Assembly (NCBI RefSeq): GCF_016925635.1
Contig: NZ_CP070490.1
Location: 992,001-1,056,000, forward strand
Direction of reading: 5' to 3'
Length of the DNA: 64,000 nucleotides
From: Lysinibacillus fusiformis
GTDB taxonomy: Bacteria > Bacillota > Bacilli > Bacillales_A > Planococcaceae
Shown here: one piece after another, positions 63,082 through 64,000 of the stretch
Numbering within the stretch: position 1 is the stretch's first letter
Layout of the letters: every line of letters starts with the position of its first letter
Position numbers and translations under genes: made by a program
The notes under the pieces: model-generated
Told to the model about the DNA's origin: nothing
Database searches by the model: none
Seen by the model: only the letters and a program-made list of their open reading frames with translations

Positions 63082-64000
63082 CTACGAAAGGAAATTTCTC
63101 TTTAATTCTTCTTGTTTGTTTAATATTTCGTCTTTAAGCTCATTTAAACTAATTAAAAGTGTTTTTGCTTCTTCGACATTTTCAAAATCCATATTATTTA
63201 TTAGAATTTGTTTATTATTTAACTTCATAATATGTGTTTTCACCCTACTCTTGTTTCTATATTTACTTTCTTCCCCATTAATTTCAAATAGTACCTCTGA
63301 TAGCTTCTTTTGTGGATCAAGAAGAAAATTAGACATTTGTTCATAACTTGTTAGTTCTATAAACGATTCATTTCTTAAATCATTAACACTAACCAACTTC
63401 ATTTCAATTTTACGCAACATTGTTTTTCTAATCATTTCAATCTTATATTGCATAACTAAATTGCTTTTTTCTTTTTGAAGTTTATCTAGCCATATAATTA
63501 AAGTATATAAAGCAGATAATGTATATGTACCATTGGCTAAATTTTCTTCTATTTCACTATGTGGATAATATTGAAAAACTTTAATTCTACTTGCAATTTG
63601 AGATTCACTAATGTTCATCTTGTGAGACAACTCTTTATATGAACATTTATCCCATACAATCCACATTTCATAAGTGTACTTCGCCCACTCATAAACACTC
63701 CAATCAACTTTTCCAGCTTGAGCAGAACCTAATCGATCAAGTTCTTCAGCATCAGATTTTGGTGCATGTACAACCAAAACAGGAATTTCTCTTATTCCTA
63801 ATTGTTGAGCTGCAAACCATCGCCGATGTCCAGAAAGAATAACATATTTTGATTCTTTTTTGTAACATGTAATTCCAGTTTCCCAACCCTTATCTTTAAT
63901 TATTCTCTGCATTTCTTCAGATTTTGTTGAGTAATTTTTTCGAGGATTCAAAGGATTGGGAAATACCTCATTTATATTTGTCCAAATTAATTTTATTCTT
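63082..64000 (-). CDS. ParB-family protein, 5' end cut by the window
   Basis: More than 305 residues. The open frame runs to the window edge and begins WTNINEVFPNPLNPRKNY, the usual ParB/Spo0J N-terminus, followed by YVILSGHRRWFAAQQLG (GxRR CTP/DNA motif) and a central HTH (SYKELSHKMNISESQIASRI). The C-terminal half is Lys-rich and helical. Not adjacent to a ParA gene here. It may be a chromosomal partition relative, a plasmid/phage-type ParB, or part of a DUF3800-linked mobile island. Confidence 0.85.
   Translation of the reverse strand, partial: RIKLIWTNINEVFPNPLNPRKNYSTKSEEMQRIIKDKGWETGITCYKKESKYVILSGHRRWFAAQQLGIREIPVLVVHAPKSDAEELDRLGSAQAGKVDWSVYEWAKYTYEMWIVWDKCSYKELSHKMNISESQIASRIKVFQYYPHSEIEENLANGTYTLSALYTLIIWLDKLQKEKSNLVMQYKIEMIRKTMLRKIEMKLVSVNDLRNESFIELTSYEQMSNFLLDPQKKLSEVLFEINGEESKYRNKSRVKTHIMKLNNKQILINNMDFENVEEAKTLLISLNELKDEILNKQEELKRNFLS

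Overview
The window looks like a chromosomal segment of a low-GC, endospore-forming Firmicute, most probably Lysinibacillus. The signs are spore genes (prkA, yhbH, spoVR, two small acid-soluble spore proteins, a LytH-like peptidase), Bacillus-type motAB, an SE1561-type small protein, and a D-aspartate ligase/aspartate racemase pair that fits the L-Lys-D-Asp peptidoglycan of Lysinibacillus. I saw no rRNA, tRNA or CRISPR array. Species assignment is inference.

Layout. 0-3 kb: the 3' end of rlmD, a decayed second copy of the rlmD tail, and two lineage-specific proteins. 3-11 kb: an attenuator-controlled MFS exporter, a YwqG protein, class I fumarase, and a PerR-box-controlled Fe(II)-efflux-type P-type ATPase (pfeT), then YihY/YtxH. 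11-20 kb: motAB, an M29 aminopeptidase, carbonic anhydrase, PPK2, a TspO-like protein, methionine aminopeptidase, and thiT behind a TPP riboswitch. 20-33 kb: sbcDC, an SGNH hydrolase, a YfmL-like helicase coupled to a second M29 aminopeptidase, the racemase/D-Asp-ligase operon, a C39-type lipoprotein and an acyl-CoA synthetase. 33-44.5 kb: a segment bracketed by two inverted ~520-bp TIR-bounded repeats (R1, R2; R3 is a deletion derivative). It holds a HemAT-type receptor, small Cys-rich and spore proteins, a gene split by another repeat, an L,D-transpeptidase, an RNase J paralogue, a lone HsdS-like protein opposite an XRE regulator, and a radical SAM protein. 44.5-51 kb: spoVR-yhbH-prkA (prkA apparently starts at ATT) and a LytH-like M23 peptidase. 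51-58 kb: two chemoreceptors, one leading an MCP-SDR-symporter operon under a c-di-GMP-I riboswitch. 58-64 kb: DUF1456, an alpha/beta SASP, an MFS permease behind a PyrR attenuator with two PyrR-type loops, a YceG-trypsin-like protease fusion, a wrecked DUF3800 gene and a truncated ParB-family gene.

The window is rich in RNA-level control: a TPP riboswitch, a c-di-GMP riboswitch, a PyrR attenuator and a leader-peptide-type attenuator. These predict ligands or inducers for otherwise generic transporters. Two families of non-coding repeats shape the accessory parts, and one of them interrupts a gene. The least ordinary items are the YceG-protease fusion, the PyrR-controlled MFS permease, the modular R1/R2/R3 repeats, the orphan HsdS-like/XRE pair and the ATT start of prkA.
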